A stretch of DNA of 64,000 nt from Solen grandis (Eukaryota > Mollusca > Bivalvia > Adapedonta > Solenidae). Below, in pieces: positions 23,579 through 32,280 of the stretch; within the stretch, counting starts at the first letter, position 1; each line of letters begins with the position of its first letter. The translations under genes were made by a program, and so were the position numbers. The stretch covers positions 56,685,957 to 56,749,956 of the forward strand of contig CM037777.1 in assembly GCA_021229015.1 (NCBI GenBank), read 5' to 3'. The notes below the pieces were generated by a model that saw nothing but the letters and a program-made list of their open reading frames with translations, searched no databases and had not been told where the DNA came from.

Positions 23579-24876
23579 AAAACATCAGATTTTCTAAACC
23601 AGTATCGGCGGGAGATTTACGAGCGAAACAAGCGGAAGCCATACCAAGGAAAACGAGGAACCAGGATCGATGGGCCGTAACTGTATGGCGCGAGTGGGCT
23701 ATCCTCGAGTCCGGCTTTCCACTACCACTCGATGTTGCAGAATTAAGTGATCAAGGCATGCTTGAATTCTGGCTTCAACGGTTTATTGTTGAAATCCGTA
23801 GGAAGGACGGGAGACCTTACCCTGGTGACACTTTGGTTCAAATATGCAGCAGTATTCAGAGATATTTAAAGGGAGTTGATAAGTTTAAAGCCATTAACAT
23901 ATTCAAAACTGAAGAGGCTACTTTCGCTGATTTCCGCAAGACACTAGATGCTAAAATGAAGGAACTTGCCGCAATGGGCGTAGGCGTTAAGAAGTCGCCA
24001 GCAGATCCAGTCACAGTGGAGGACGAGGCAGCTTTGTGGGAGAAGGGTGTGCTTGACACTGACACTTCTAAAGGTTTGAGCAATGCAGTGTTTTTCTACA
24101 ACGGGAAAACCTTCGGATTTCGAGGTTTCCAAGAACACGTAGATTGCCAGGCAGATCAATATGAATTTGGATATGATTACGTCAACGGTGTAAAGTATGT
24201 AAAGTTTCATCCCCGCGTGAGAAAGAATGCACAAGGAGGACTAAAACAGCGCCGGATTAATTTAGATCCTATAACACACTATGAACAAGAGGGCAACGCA
24301 CGTAGTGTTTACAAAATCTTTCACAAGTACCTTCACCTAATTCCACAAAAGGGACCATTTTACCGTAAACCATTGTGTGGAACTGACAAGAACAATAACG
24401 TGCGTTTCAGTGCTGGGACTATTGCGCAAAATACATTGAAACAGTTGATGAAAACTATGTTCATGGAAGCAGAATTAGACCTCGAAAACAGGAGAATAAG
24501 CAATCATTCTGGACGTGTAACATTATGTACATCGTTATAAAATGAGAAATATACCGATAAAGCTGTGTCTGGGAGAAGTCATCACAGGAGTAATGCTGTT
24601 CACGCGTATCAACGAGAGTCGTTTAGCACATTGAAGGATATAAGCAACATTTTGGACTCAAAAGCAAATCAAGAACCTATCAAAAATGAAGTGCAAGAAT
24701 TAGCTCCAGTCTCAAAAACGGCTAGCTCATGCCTAGCAACATCGGCTGTGAAAATGGAAGATGATCAAGCATCAACATCGCCATCAGTGGAAGATTGTTT
24801 AACAGTGCATGTACCGAATTGTGTAAAGAAAATAATCATAATGAAAGAAGGACGAAAAATCGTGATGGACATTTGA
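23579..24876 (+). pseudogene. Crypton recombinase, exon 2, with internal stop before the catalytic tyrosine
   Basis: The exon follows the acceptor TTTTTCAG at 23571-23578. An N-terminal DNA-binding segment ('DRWAVTVWREWA' ... 'FIVEIRRKDGRPYPGDTL', about 23660-23830) is followed by a catalytic domain of the DUF3504/Crypton type. In order I see 'FGFRGFQEH' (first catalytic Arg, about 24112), 'NHSGRVT' (His-x-x-Arg, about 24502), then 'GRSHHRSNAVHAYQR', which holds the later His and the tyrosine nucleophile (about 24570-24620). A TAA at 24538-24540 interrupts the frame between HSGR and the tyrosine. After it the same frame stays open to the stop at 24874-24876. With exon 1 the total is 487 codons. 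The product would stop short of the nucleophile, so this copy is probably dead, though only recently. A polyadenylation signal follows at 24924. Confidence 0.85.
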
Positions 24877-24923
24877 TTCCGTTTAAATAAGAAATATTTT
24901 CCTTATTGCATAATATTTTTGTG

Positions 24924-24929
24924 AATAAA
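24924..24929 (+). terminator. Polyadenylation signal AATAAA of the Crypton gene
   Basis: AATAAA lies 48 bp after the final stop codon, followed by a T-rich stretch. Confidence 0.6.
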
Positions 24930-25005
24930 TTTTTAAAAAATTGTTTTGTCTTTCCATCTAAATGATTATTTTAATTGTTACTATCTTTGGTAATGATAAA
25001 TAATC

Positions 25006-25175
25006 AATCTTGTGACGTAAGAGAGGAGAGGAGTTGAGACAGAATGCGTGGTTAATTTGCGCATGCGCAATCGAATACAAGCTGATCAATCTTCTCGTTA
25101 ATCTTGTGACGTAAGAAAGGGGAGGAGTTGAGACAGAAGGCGTGGTTAATTTGCGCACGCGCAATTGAATACAAG
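25006..25175. repeat. Two tandem units, 94-bp spacing, at the right end of the Crypton
   Basis: AATCTTGTGACGTAAGA starts units at 25006 and 25100. Both contain 'ggagttgagacagaa', 'gcgtggttaatttgcgc' and 'cgcaat.gaatacaagc'. Each holds TGACGTAA, and the first holds the palindrome GCGCATGCGC. Confidence 0.9.
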
Positions 25176-25180
25176 CCGTC

Positions 25181-25240
25181 TTTTTCAATAGAACGTTCTA
25201 TTTTGACTTTTCAAAATAGAACGTTCTATTGAAATAAATG
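25181..25240. repeat. Double palindrome at the right end of the Crypton
   Basis: CAATAGAACGTTCTATT occurs twice, once on either side of 'ttgacttttcaaa'. Each is itself palindromic (AATAGAACGTTCTATT), and the two also pair with each other. Confidence 0.9.
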
Positions 25241-25375
25241 GCTCAGAAATTTGAATTTTCGGAGCCACTGATTGGTCAGAAAAATAGGTTGACTTCTAAG
25301 TATAGGGTAGAATCCATTAAGACAGAACGATTTGAAACTGCACACTTGTGCATCTTTATTGAACCAGTATTACTC

Positions 25376-25465
25376 GCGTATTAACGAGTTACTCGCAGGC
25401 TGATCTGGTTTTATGCTGTTCGCATAGGTCTTTTCATGGTGTCCTCTATGAAGGGAAAGGGTTAA
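25376..25465. mobile_element. piggyBac-like MITE, truncated copy in inverse orientation
   Basis: 'gagttactcgcaggctgatc' through 'ttcatggtgtcctctatgaa' to GGGAAAGGG and TTAA (25462-25465) matches the left half of the copies at 15671 and 19262, reversed. The other end is missing. A TTAA at 25381 abuts the truncated side. Confidence 0.8.
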
Positions 25466-25609
25466 AATAACAGAAAAAAACGAATTGAAACTATTGATCA
25501 AATTCTGGAAAACGTCAGATAATTGTCAAAGATATGTGGAATTTGCAAATTATATATCTTTGTTAACAATTGAATGATTTTAGGTAAATACTTCTATCTA
25601 ATTTTACTA

Positions 25610-26055
25610 CCCGAGCCTATAATTACCGCTTTTTCCGCCCGGTGTCCGTCTATCGGTTAGTTACATTATTTGTCCGGGGTTCATAACACTAAATGGTACA
25701 AAGCTATTAATCTGAAATTTCAACTATGGAAGAGAAGTGCAGTGCACAAGAATCGGAACTTTGCACATCATCATACTTTTTTTTTTAGATATTCCCTTTG
25801 TTAAATTTCATACTAATTTTGTGTCCGGAACAAAACCAATTCACTATGAAGCATATAACCTTGAAACTTCAAAGGTGGATAAACCTCATAGAGGAGAAGT
25901 GCAGTGCACAAAAAAACATATTATGCACATCATATTTTTTGAGTTTTTGCACTTCGTTAATTTTTTCCCCGTAAAATACACTATGAGAAATATAACCTGG
26001 GAAACTTCAGATCTCATTGGGGGAAAGTCCAGTTCACAAAATCAGTACATTTATA
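25610..26055. repeat. Degenerate tandem repeat, about 150-160-bp unit
   Basis: 'agaagtgcagtgcaca' at 25731 recurs at 25895, and as 'aaagtccagttcaca' at about 26024. Each is preceded by 'ataacct..gaaacttca'. The A+T-rich open frame across it (25737-26081) follows from the repeat and is not a gene. Confidence 0.65.
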
Positions 26056-26514
26056 TTTTGAGCGAGCAAACTATTAAGTAAAGCAGTCGCGCCGCAACTA
26101 GCTCCGCCAATAATTCGCTTTTGGTCACAAGGGCATCATACTGTTATATTTTCTCCATAACAAGACCACACAGTCTTTGTTTTTTGTTTTGTTTTTAATT
26201 TTTCAAATTTGGAACGAAATACAAGCATTTCATTTAACAATTGAGTGGGAAAAAAACTACAATTGTTATTACATATCTACATGTATGAATATATGTACAA
26301 GTCGAAACATTTTTGTATCACACCAGTGGAAGAGTTATACAGAATGTATAATGGATAAAGTCTTACTGAAGATAACATAAGTAATATTTTGACATATCAG
26401 TCAGTCGATATAAAACGTTAATATTGCTGAAATGCATCTTTTTGTGTTATGATTTACGATAACAGACGAGTCGGGTTACCAGAATGTAACGGATGCATAC
26501 AATACTGATAAGAT

Positions 26515-26591
26515 ATGCAAAGAGTCGGCTTTTTATGTTGTCCCAGTGGCGACAGTCGGTCTACACGTTTGTCTTATTAATCAGGATATAG
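26515..26591 (+). CDS. Candidate first coding exon (signal peptide) of the glutamate receptor, frameshifted
   Basis: Two frames meet here. ATG at 26515 opens MQRVGFLCC and soon stops. The neighbouring frame (from 26516) reads 'YVVPVATVGLHVCLINQDI' and ends with one base G at 26591 before the donor GTATGA. That G fits the two bases GT that start the next exon, giving Gly, and the joined 'QDI-GVILDE' looks like the first beta-strand of the receptor's amino-terminal domain. Removing one T from the run of five at 26530-26534 would place the Met in the same frame, and the result would look like a good signal peptide (short basic head, hydrophobic core). This is inference: it could be a sequencing error, an allele or a false exon. 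Confidence 0.4.
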
Positions 26592-27181
26592 GTATGAAAT
26601 GAAATAATAAAACACTTTTACGAACTTGTAGCTTTATTGAAATTCATGTTTGCACATTTATGCTTTCCCGTCTTCCTCTGGCCATAATGAATACAAATAT
26701 TGGGACGAAAGATAGAAACATGTTTCTTAGACGAATGGCCAAATAATTCAAGCAAAACATGAACATGAATATGAGTAGTAATTGACATGGTTTAATGTTA
26801 TAGACAGTTTTGACATTATCTTTAAAAGCAGTAAACAAATCACAGCTTATACATGTTTAAACACAGTAGTTTTCTAATTGAAGCTAACGTAGATCATCAT
26901 CTCTACCACGAGGTAGCCGCATGTCTTGTGCACACATGTTGTAGTTTTCATACTCAGACTTTATTTGGTTTCTTTTTTTTTTTTTGACAAATCGAAATAT
27001 GTTTCCCGGTTGTAAAAAGCATATTGATGGTATTTTTCTATCATAAATAATAAATTATCATTATATAAAGCCCCTTATCAGAGAGAAACAAAATTATTAA
27101 TGTGTAGTACTTTTACATCTTTTTTTTTTTCTCCAATGTTAAGTTTATCACAAATTTATTTATTTATACATGCATTCTATA
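26592..27181. other. No gene seen (intron if the first-exon candidate is right)
   Basis: A+T-rich sequence. A minus-strand open frame at 26644-26838 is not recognisable. Confidence 0.5.
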
Positions 27182-27281
27182 NNNNNNNNNNNNNNNNNNN
27201 NNNNNNNNNNNNNNNNNNNNNNNNNNNNNNNNNNNNNNNNNNNNNNNNNNNNNNNNNNNNNNNNNNNNNNNNNNNNNNNNN
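27182..27281. other. Assembly gap, 100 N
   Basis: Exactly 100 N, a conventional length for a gap of unknown size. It falls in the left arm of a hairpin-bearing Crypton relative. Confidence 1.
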
Positions 27282-27552
27282 CTATCAAAACATTTTTATA
27301 GACAACGGAAGACCGAGGCGAGATTGGCTTCTATTGTCTGGAGATATGTCTTTATAGATTCTATCCGACTTAAAGTCACCCTGATTTTGCGAAACATTTG
27401 CTTTTGTCAAATAGATCGATATATTTTGCACGTGGAAAAATTGAAAATAGAAATGTGTTCTATTGAAATAAATTGCTAATACATTTAAATATATACAGAG
27501 CTTCTTATTGGTCCATAAATTCAGGATTACTTCTAATTATCTATAATGTAGA
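27282..27552 (+). mobile_element. Non-autonomous Crypton relative, copy B
   Basis: The right hairpin arm 'ggcttctatt' ... 'gtctttatagattctatccg' followed by 'actta.aagtc' matches 22714-22760. The 3' part ('tctattgaaataaat', 'cttattggtc', 'ttacttctaa', then TATAATGTAGA at 27542-27552) matches the right end of the Crypton at 25223-25311. The recombinase gene is absent. The left arm runs into the assembly gap. Confidence 0.75.
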
Positions 27553-27567
27553 CTGGTTCAATTTCAG

Positions 27568-27714
27568 GTGTCATTCTTGACGAGACCCCGGGAAGAAACG
27601 AAGCCTTATCCTTCGCATGGCACTTCTACGAGAACCGATTGGACAAGCCTAAGTCAGATCACAATCCGGTTCATCTCATTGATATTAGCAGCAATCATAA
27701 ACTGATCTCCACGA
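27568..27714 (+). CDS. Glutamate receptor exon, start of the amino-terminal domain
   Basis: The exon follows the acceptor TTCAG at 27563-27567 and precedes the donor GTAAGT at 27715. It codes for 48 complete residues, (G)VILDETPGRNEALSFAWHF ... 'LIDISSNHKLIST', and ends with one base A. 'GVILDE' corresponds to the first beta-strand of the receptor's amino-terminal domain (the 'IGGLF' position in vertebrate AMPA subunits). 'NEALSFAWHFYEN' corresponds to the first helix. The next exon supplies TG to complete ATG (Met), directly followed by the domain's conserved cysteine, so the junction is well supported. The exon sits about 15 bp after the end of a Crypton relative, and its polypyrimidine tract is short. 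Confidence 0.88.
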
Positions 27715-28932
27715 GTAAGTTATATGCGCTTCATTTATTTTACATCATTTATCCTCAAAACTAATAAACATAACCCTCGATGACTCGGGTGTGTGAGAAA
27801 ACCGAGGTACCCGGAGAAACGCAATGTGTTTACGTTGGCCACCACGGCAAGTGTCTTTTACAAATCAGAGATATGAAGTGACGCCATTGTTTTCGGGAGA
27901 AATCTGTTGTTTCTCAAATTTTTCATTTATTTCAGGGACTGCTTGTATTCTAAAACTTGATATCACGTTTTCTTGCTCTAAATGATTCTCGTCTCGTATT
28001 TATTATTATTATTATTTTGTTGTTGCTTTTTTATATTGTTGATCTACTACACAGTAACGGCATTATTAATGTTGAAGCAACTAATTATGACGTCATCACA
28101 CCCATCAGGTTACGAATAAATTAAAAACTAAACCCGAATAGACGGAATTTTCAAAAACAGTAAAAACTTGATTCTTAAACTGAATGATATCGAAACCACT
28201 TACTTTAAACGAAATAGAAATGGCCGCTGTAAAGTACTGTATTAATAATTTGGTCCTTAAAATACATGACCGTTTACATCTAACTTTCACCATGAATGAT
28301 CTGTATCATTTTACAACGCATATTTCCACCGGTCGTGGGAATTTCAATACCGGGTGTCCAAATTCAATGCCCCTGGCGGGCAAGCTATATGTGATCCTCT
28401 TTGCTCGTACCATTGTTATACAACAGATAAATATGCATGCATGACGAACTCCTGTTAAGGCGTGTGATTTTTTTTATTTATTTATTTTTTATTTTACAAA
28501 TCTTGCATGAATAAAATGCACAACCATCGTATAAATAATTATGATTTATTTATCGCTTTATTATAGAAGTTGTCACGTCATGCAACTCTGAGACGATACA
28601 TAAGCGCAGGAAAATATTAATTAAGAAAAGAAAAACTATGAATACAATTGTCTGACGTAAGCATCGGAAATCCACTCTACATGAAGTGCAGCAGTTAATG
28701 AAATAAGTTAGTGATTAATTTGATAGGTTTATGGTAAATACATTTATATCGTTCATTGAAATGTTCGGCCCAAAGGGGTTTAGCACGCAATTTTGGTCAT
28801 TATATCACTATATATAATACAAGGGATACCACTCCCAGTTGACCAAGATTCATACCCTCTTTGAAAAAAGGCCGACTGACCGTTCCGATGCGACAACTGT
28901 TGTTATTTCTCCATTTTCTGTTGTTTTTTTTT
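27715..28932. other. Receptor intron sequence, no gene seen
   Basis: 27760-27870 resembles a G+C-richer dispersed repeat ('ctcgatgactcgggtgtgtgagaaaaccgaggtac'-like, in pieces). The overlapping short open frames at 28105-28444 are not recognisable. Confidence 0.5.
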
Positions 28933-28956
28933 GGGGGGGGGGGTTTGGGGGGGGGG
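28933..28956 (+). repeat. G-rich tract, G11-TTT-G10
   Basis: Two long G runs separated by TTT, able in principle to form a G-quadruplex. It lies in the receptor intron on the coding strand. Confidence 0.85.
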
Positions 28957-30978
28957 GTTATTCTTCATTTATTTGCACCTCCCTCTGGAGTTAGTTCCTT
29001 TTCAATGTGTGAAGGATATTGTTTTTCTTATTTACTATATAATATATGGATAATACATTTGCCCTTTAACCTTGACGTGAAAACTGAATTATTTTCGTCA
29101 AAACGAAAAACACATGTTATTGGTGTGATTGCATTTATTTAATCAAGATTCCCAGTCTTCTGGCGAGATATTGATTCGGGCATGGCATACTTTACGCCCC
29201 CCCTTGGCGTACGATCAAGTTCCTTCCTGCATACAGCACGGCAGTCATAATAACATATCCTGGCTTTCAGCGATCAATGATATATTGTCTTCCAAATATA
29301 AAAAAGTTACATAATCCCTTGGGTACATGCACACAAGGCCATCTAATCTAATATAGATAGCATTAAAGAACTCAATTCAATTCGGTAACAATTTCACAAC
29401 TGAAAGCTTTTGAAATGAACTTCGGTATTATATAGCCATTAAATAATTTCAGCTAATGATTCATCTTCGCGTAAAGAAGAGGGAAAATATTTAAAATATG
29501 TTGGGTTAAACAAGAAATAGTTTTGTGTAGAATTAAAATGATGTTTCTTTTAACATTTGAATGTTTAAATGTTTCTATCTTGACAAATAATTTATATTTA
29601 TCTTTCACTATTGATTCAGGTTGCGCTTAATGATAACTAACCTAAGTCCACCATGATTCAAAAATAGAAGACAAGCTTTTGGTACACATATTATGTATAT
29701 CAGAAACTTTGTTTTGTTCTTTCTCCGCTTTTTATATACAATAAAAGATGCATTCATGCATGTGATAAAGTTTAACGTAATCAAAGGTACGTTGCTGCCC
29801 ATTAAAAAAAAATATTCAATGACCTTATATATAATAAAAAGGTAGGTAATTTCTTCCACTGAAAACGTACATCATGTCGTTTCAATTGCCGTAACGCCTT
29901 TTAAATTTGGTGGATTTTCATAAAATTGGTATTATTTTGCATGGAAGGGATGAATAAAGACAATCAGGTACGAAAAAAAACGCTCTTGTCAAAGGAATCC
30001 CGCTACAACAGTTCACGAAGTCGAAAACGTGTTTGGTCGGAAGAGATCTGACCGACGGAATCTCGCCAATCTCTCCCGTGTAAAACTAAAGAAAAACTAA
30101 TACTACTAATGGGCAGCAACGTACCGGGTACCTTTGAACGTAATTAGTGATTTCTCTTTATCAAAATTTATTTTTATCTTCTAAAAAAGTTCAAAACATT
30201 ATATAACTCGGCAACGAATTTTGTTTGATATTCTCTTGATACATGGAAGTTGCATGCCACTACATCTAACATGCATATGTTGCATACCAATTATAACTTT
30301 GGGACTTGACAATTCTAATTGTTGTTTAAGTATTTTCTCAATTACATTTAGAAATTTAACAATATTTTCTCCTATTATAAGTAAAAATGAATCAGTGAAA
30401 AAAGAGTAATCAACAATATTTAACTCCGAGGAACGAATGATGTCTTGCATGATGTTTCCCATTACAAACAATGCATGAATTTCAATGATTTTGATAATTG
30501 ACTTTAAAATAAAAAGAAAAAATAACCATATTAAACTACTTGCTGCATTTAACATAAATCATTATAAATACGAACTCTCTCAGGAGAACGAGCTTAATGA
30601 AGACAATCTTAAAAAAATAATCACAGATAAGAGGTAAATAATGGAAGAACTCAAAACTAATAAATTATTCCATAAAATGGTGTCTGGAACATTTCGTGGA
30701 ATTCATTCAAATTTGTTTGAAAATAAGCAGATCTTTCTGTCATGTACTCTCCGAGACGAAATGTTGTTGTTAGTTCTTTTCTTACAGTATTTCTGATGTT
30801 ACTTTTGATGTTTTTATGACCCGTTCGTTATCCGGAGCAAGAAGGAACGTCAAGTATTGGGATAGTTCGACATTAATGTCGGCTAGTATTTACTTGTAGG
30901 GGAATAAACGAGATCAATAACCTGCTATTATAGAGATCGGGGAAAGGCAATACCAAAGTTTTCTCATAATTTGGCGTT
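28957..30978. other. Receptor intron sequence; one unrecognised 118-codon open frame
   Basis: An open frame of 118 codons on the minus strand (30199-30555) starts with a hydrophobic stretch. I recognise no family, and A+T-rich composition can give such frames by chance. No clear repeat border was found. Confidence 0.4.
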
Positions 30979-31094
30979 TTAGCTCACCTTGGTTCCTGTG
31001 CATAGAATGAGCTTTTGTGGTTGGTTATTAACATTTAGCTGGTTTGCACTCTAGAAGTTTTTTTTAATGAAAATATGGCAGAATGTTTGTTTAA
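30979..31094 (+). mobile_element. Left end of an 'AGCTCACC' element, cut by the Gypsy LTR
   Basis: TTTTAGCTCACCTTGGTTCC ... 'atgagcttttgtgg' ... 'cactctagaagtttt' ... 'ggcagaatgtttgttta' follows the family's left end and then its 145-bp-type unit. It stops at 31094 where the LTR begins, so the Gypsy element inserted later. Confidence 0.65.
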
Positions 31095-31734
31095 TGTCGA
31101 CGTAACCCAGTCGGCACGTATTTTTAGTTGGGTCAAGGCCGAAGACAGACAACTGAAACAATATAATAAATATCCTAAATATTTACTAATGTATTCACAA
31201 CACTACCGTGATATCGTGGTGTGCAGTCAAACATAACACACAATATCAAAATACATCTTTATATACACAACATACAGATATAACGATAATGAAACGAGTT
31301 ACACAAGGTCAGCACATGTACAAAGATTTGAATTACCAAAAGATATTCAAAAATAGTAATTATTTAATAGTATATCTAATTAAGGCCTTCTGTATTATTT
31401 AAGGTTTTCAACAATTTAATAATCTACGTTTTACGCAAAATATTGATATGTAAAGAAAAGGAACTAACCTGAAACGATATAATAAATATCCTAAATATTA
31501 TTAATGTATTCACAACACTACCGTGATATCGTGGTGTGCAGTCAAGCATAACACACAATATCCGGTCAGCGCAGAGTCAATTCCGGGTGACAGGTTAGTA
31601 AATCTGTTAGGTATTTTAGGCCAAACATAATAATGATATGTTGTTTAAAAGAGAGTTGTAATTCCATCATTCACATGATAGTAAAAACTGAAAATAGAAA
31701 ATGTTAATATTAAGAAAGAGCGTGTCCTATGACA
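31095..31734 (-). mobile_element. LTR of a Ty3/Gypsy retrotransposon (3' LTR)
   Basis: The 640-bp segment has matching ends TGTC ... GACA. On the minus strand it is directly preceded by a polypurine tract, CAAGGGGGAGTA (31735-31746). Inside, a 95-bp block is repeated with about 317-bp spacing (31152-31247 and 31469-31561), including 'cactaccgtgatatcgtggt'. A TATA-like 'gtatataaag' lies on the minus strand near 31265. No second LTR was found in the window. Confidence 0.75.
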
Positions 31735-32280
31735 TACTCCCCCTTGTTTGAGAAAAAGTCTCCTGACTTTTGCGCATGAAGACCTGTAAATTAAATATAC
31801 AGAACGACAAACATTCAATTACATAACAAATACCAAAAGAGGAAGAAAATTAAAAATAAATGTCTTGAGTACACACTGGCTGGGCTACTTTGCTCTGAAA
31901 AAGTGCACACTATCAAAGATGGATTAGTTAACGATACGACTTAAGTATCTGAGATAGCTAAAACCGTATTTGGACTACCTTATAAACATACACTATTTAT
32001 CCTCCAAAGGTAAGTATATTCAATCAATATGATCTGCACATGCATGGATACTATATTGGACAGGATATTTCTGCAGTTCTGCAAAAAAGGTAAGTATTAC
32101 AAATGAACAACATGGTAAAAAGAATTAATTAAAAAAAAAACACATTTTCTTTCAAACCAAGTTTATAGGAGAAAATAAAAGACACTACAAACTCTTCAAA
32201 TACAGGTAATAACCACGTTTTATGCCACACACACACAAAAAAAAAAAAAATATGCATATAAAACACACATACACTCAGTC
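31735..32280 (-). other. 3' untranslated part of the Gypsy element
   Basis: Non-coding sequence between the integrase stop codon and the polypurine tract, in minus-strand order. Confidence 0.6.

Larger units (their letters stand above)
22641..25323 (+). mobile_element. Crypton-type tyrosine-recombinase transposon, about 2.7 kb
   Basis: A two-exon recombinase gene (23035-24876) lies between imperfect 23-bp direct repeats at 22641-22663 and 25301-25323 (19 of 23 positions equal, sharing TATAGG and TAGA). A long hairpin sits inside the left end (22646-22753). Tandem and palindromic sequence fills the right end (25006-25240). Cryptons are known to encode a tyrosine recombinase, to lack terminal inverted repeats and to have short direct repeats at their ends, which fits. 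The direct-repeat ends are my inference of the limits. Two short relatives occur at 27280-27552 and 41333-41620. Confidence 0.75.

Noticed and set aside
23856..24234. Minus-strand open frames opposite the Crypton recombinase
   Set aside because: They are shadows of the well-supported + strand frame.
25737..26081. Open frame of 114 codons on the + strand
   Set aside because: It is a product of a degenerate tandem repeat of about 150-160 bp, not a gene.
30199..30555. Open frame of 118 codons on the minus strand
   Set aside because: A+T-rich, hydrophobic start, no family recognised. I could not connect it to the LINE or Gypsy proteins nearby.
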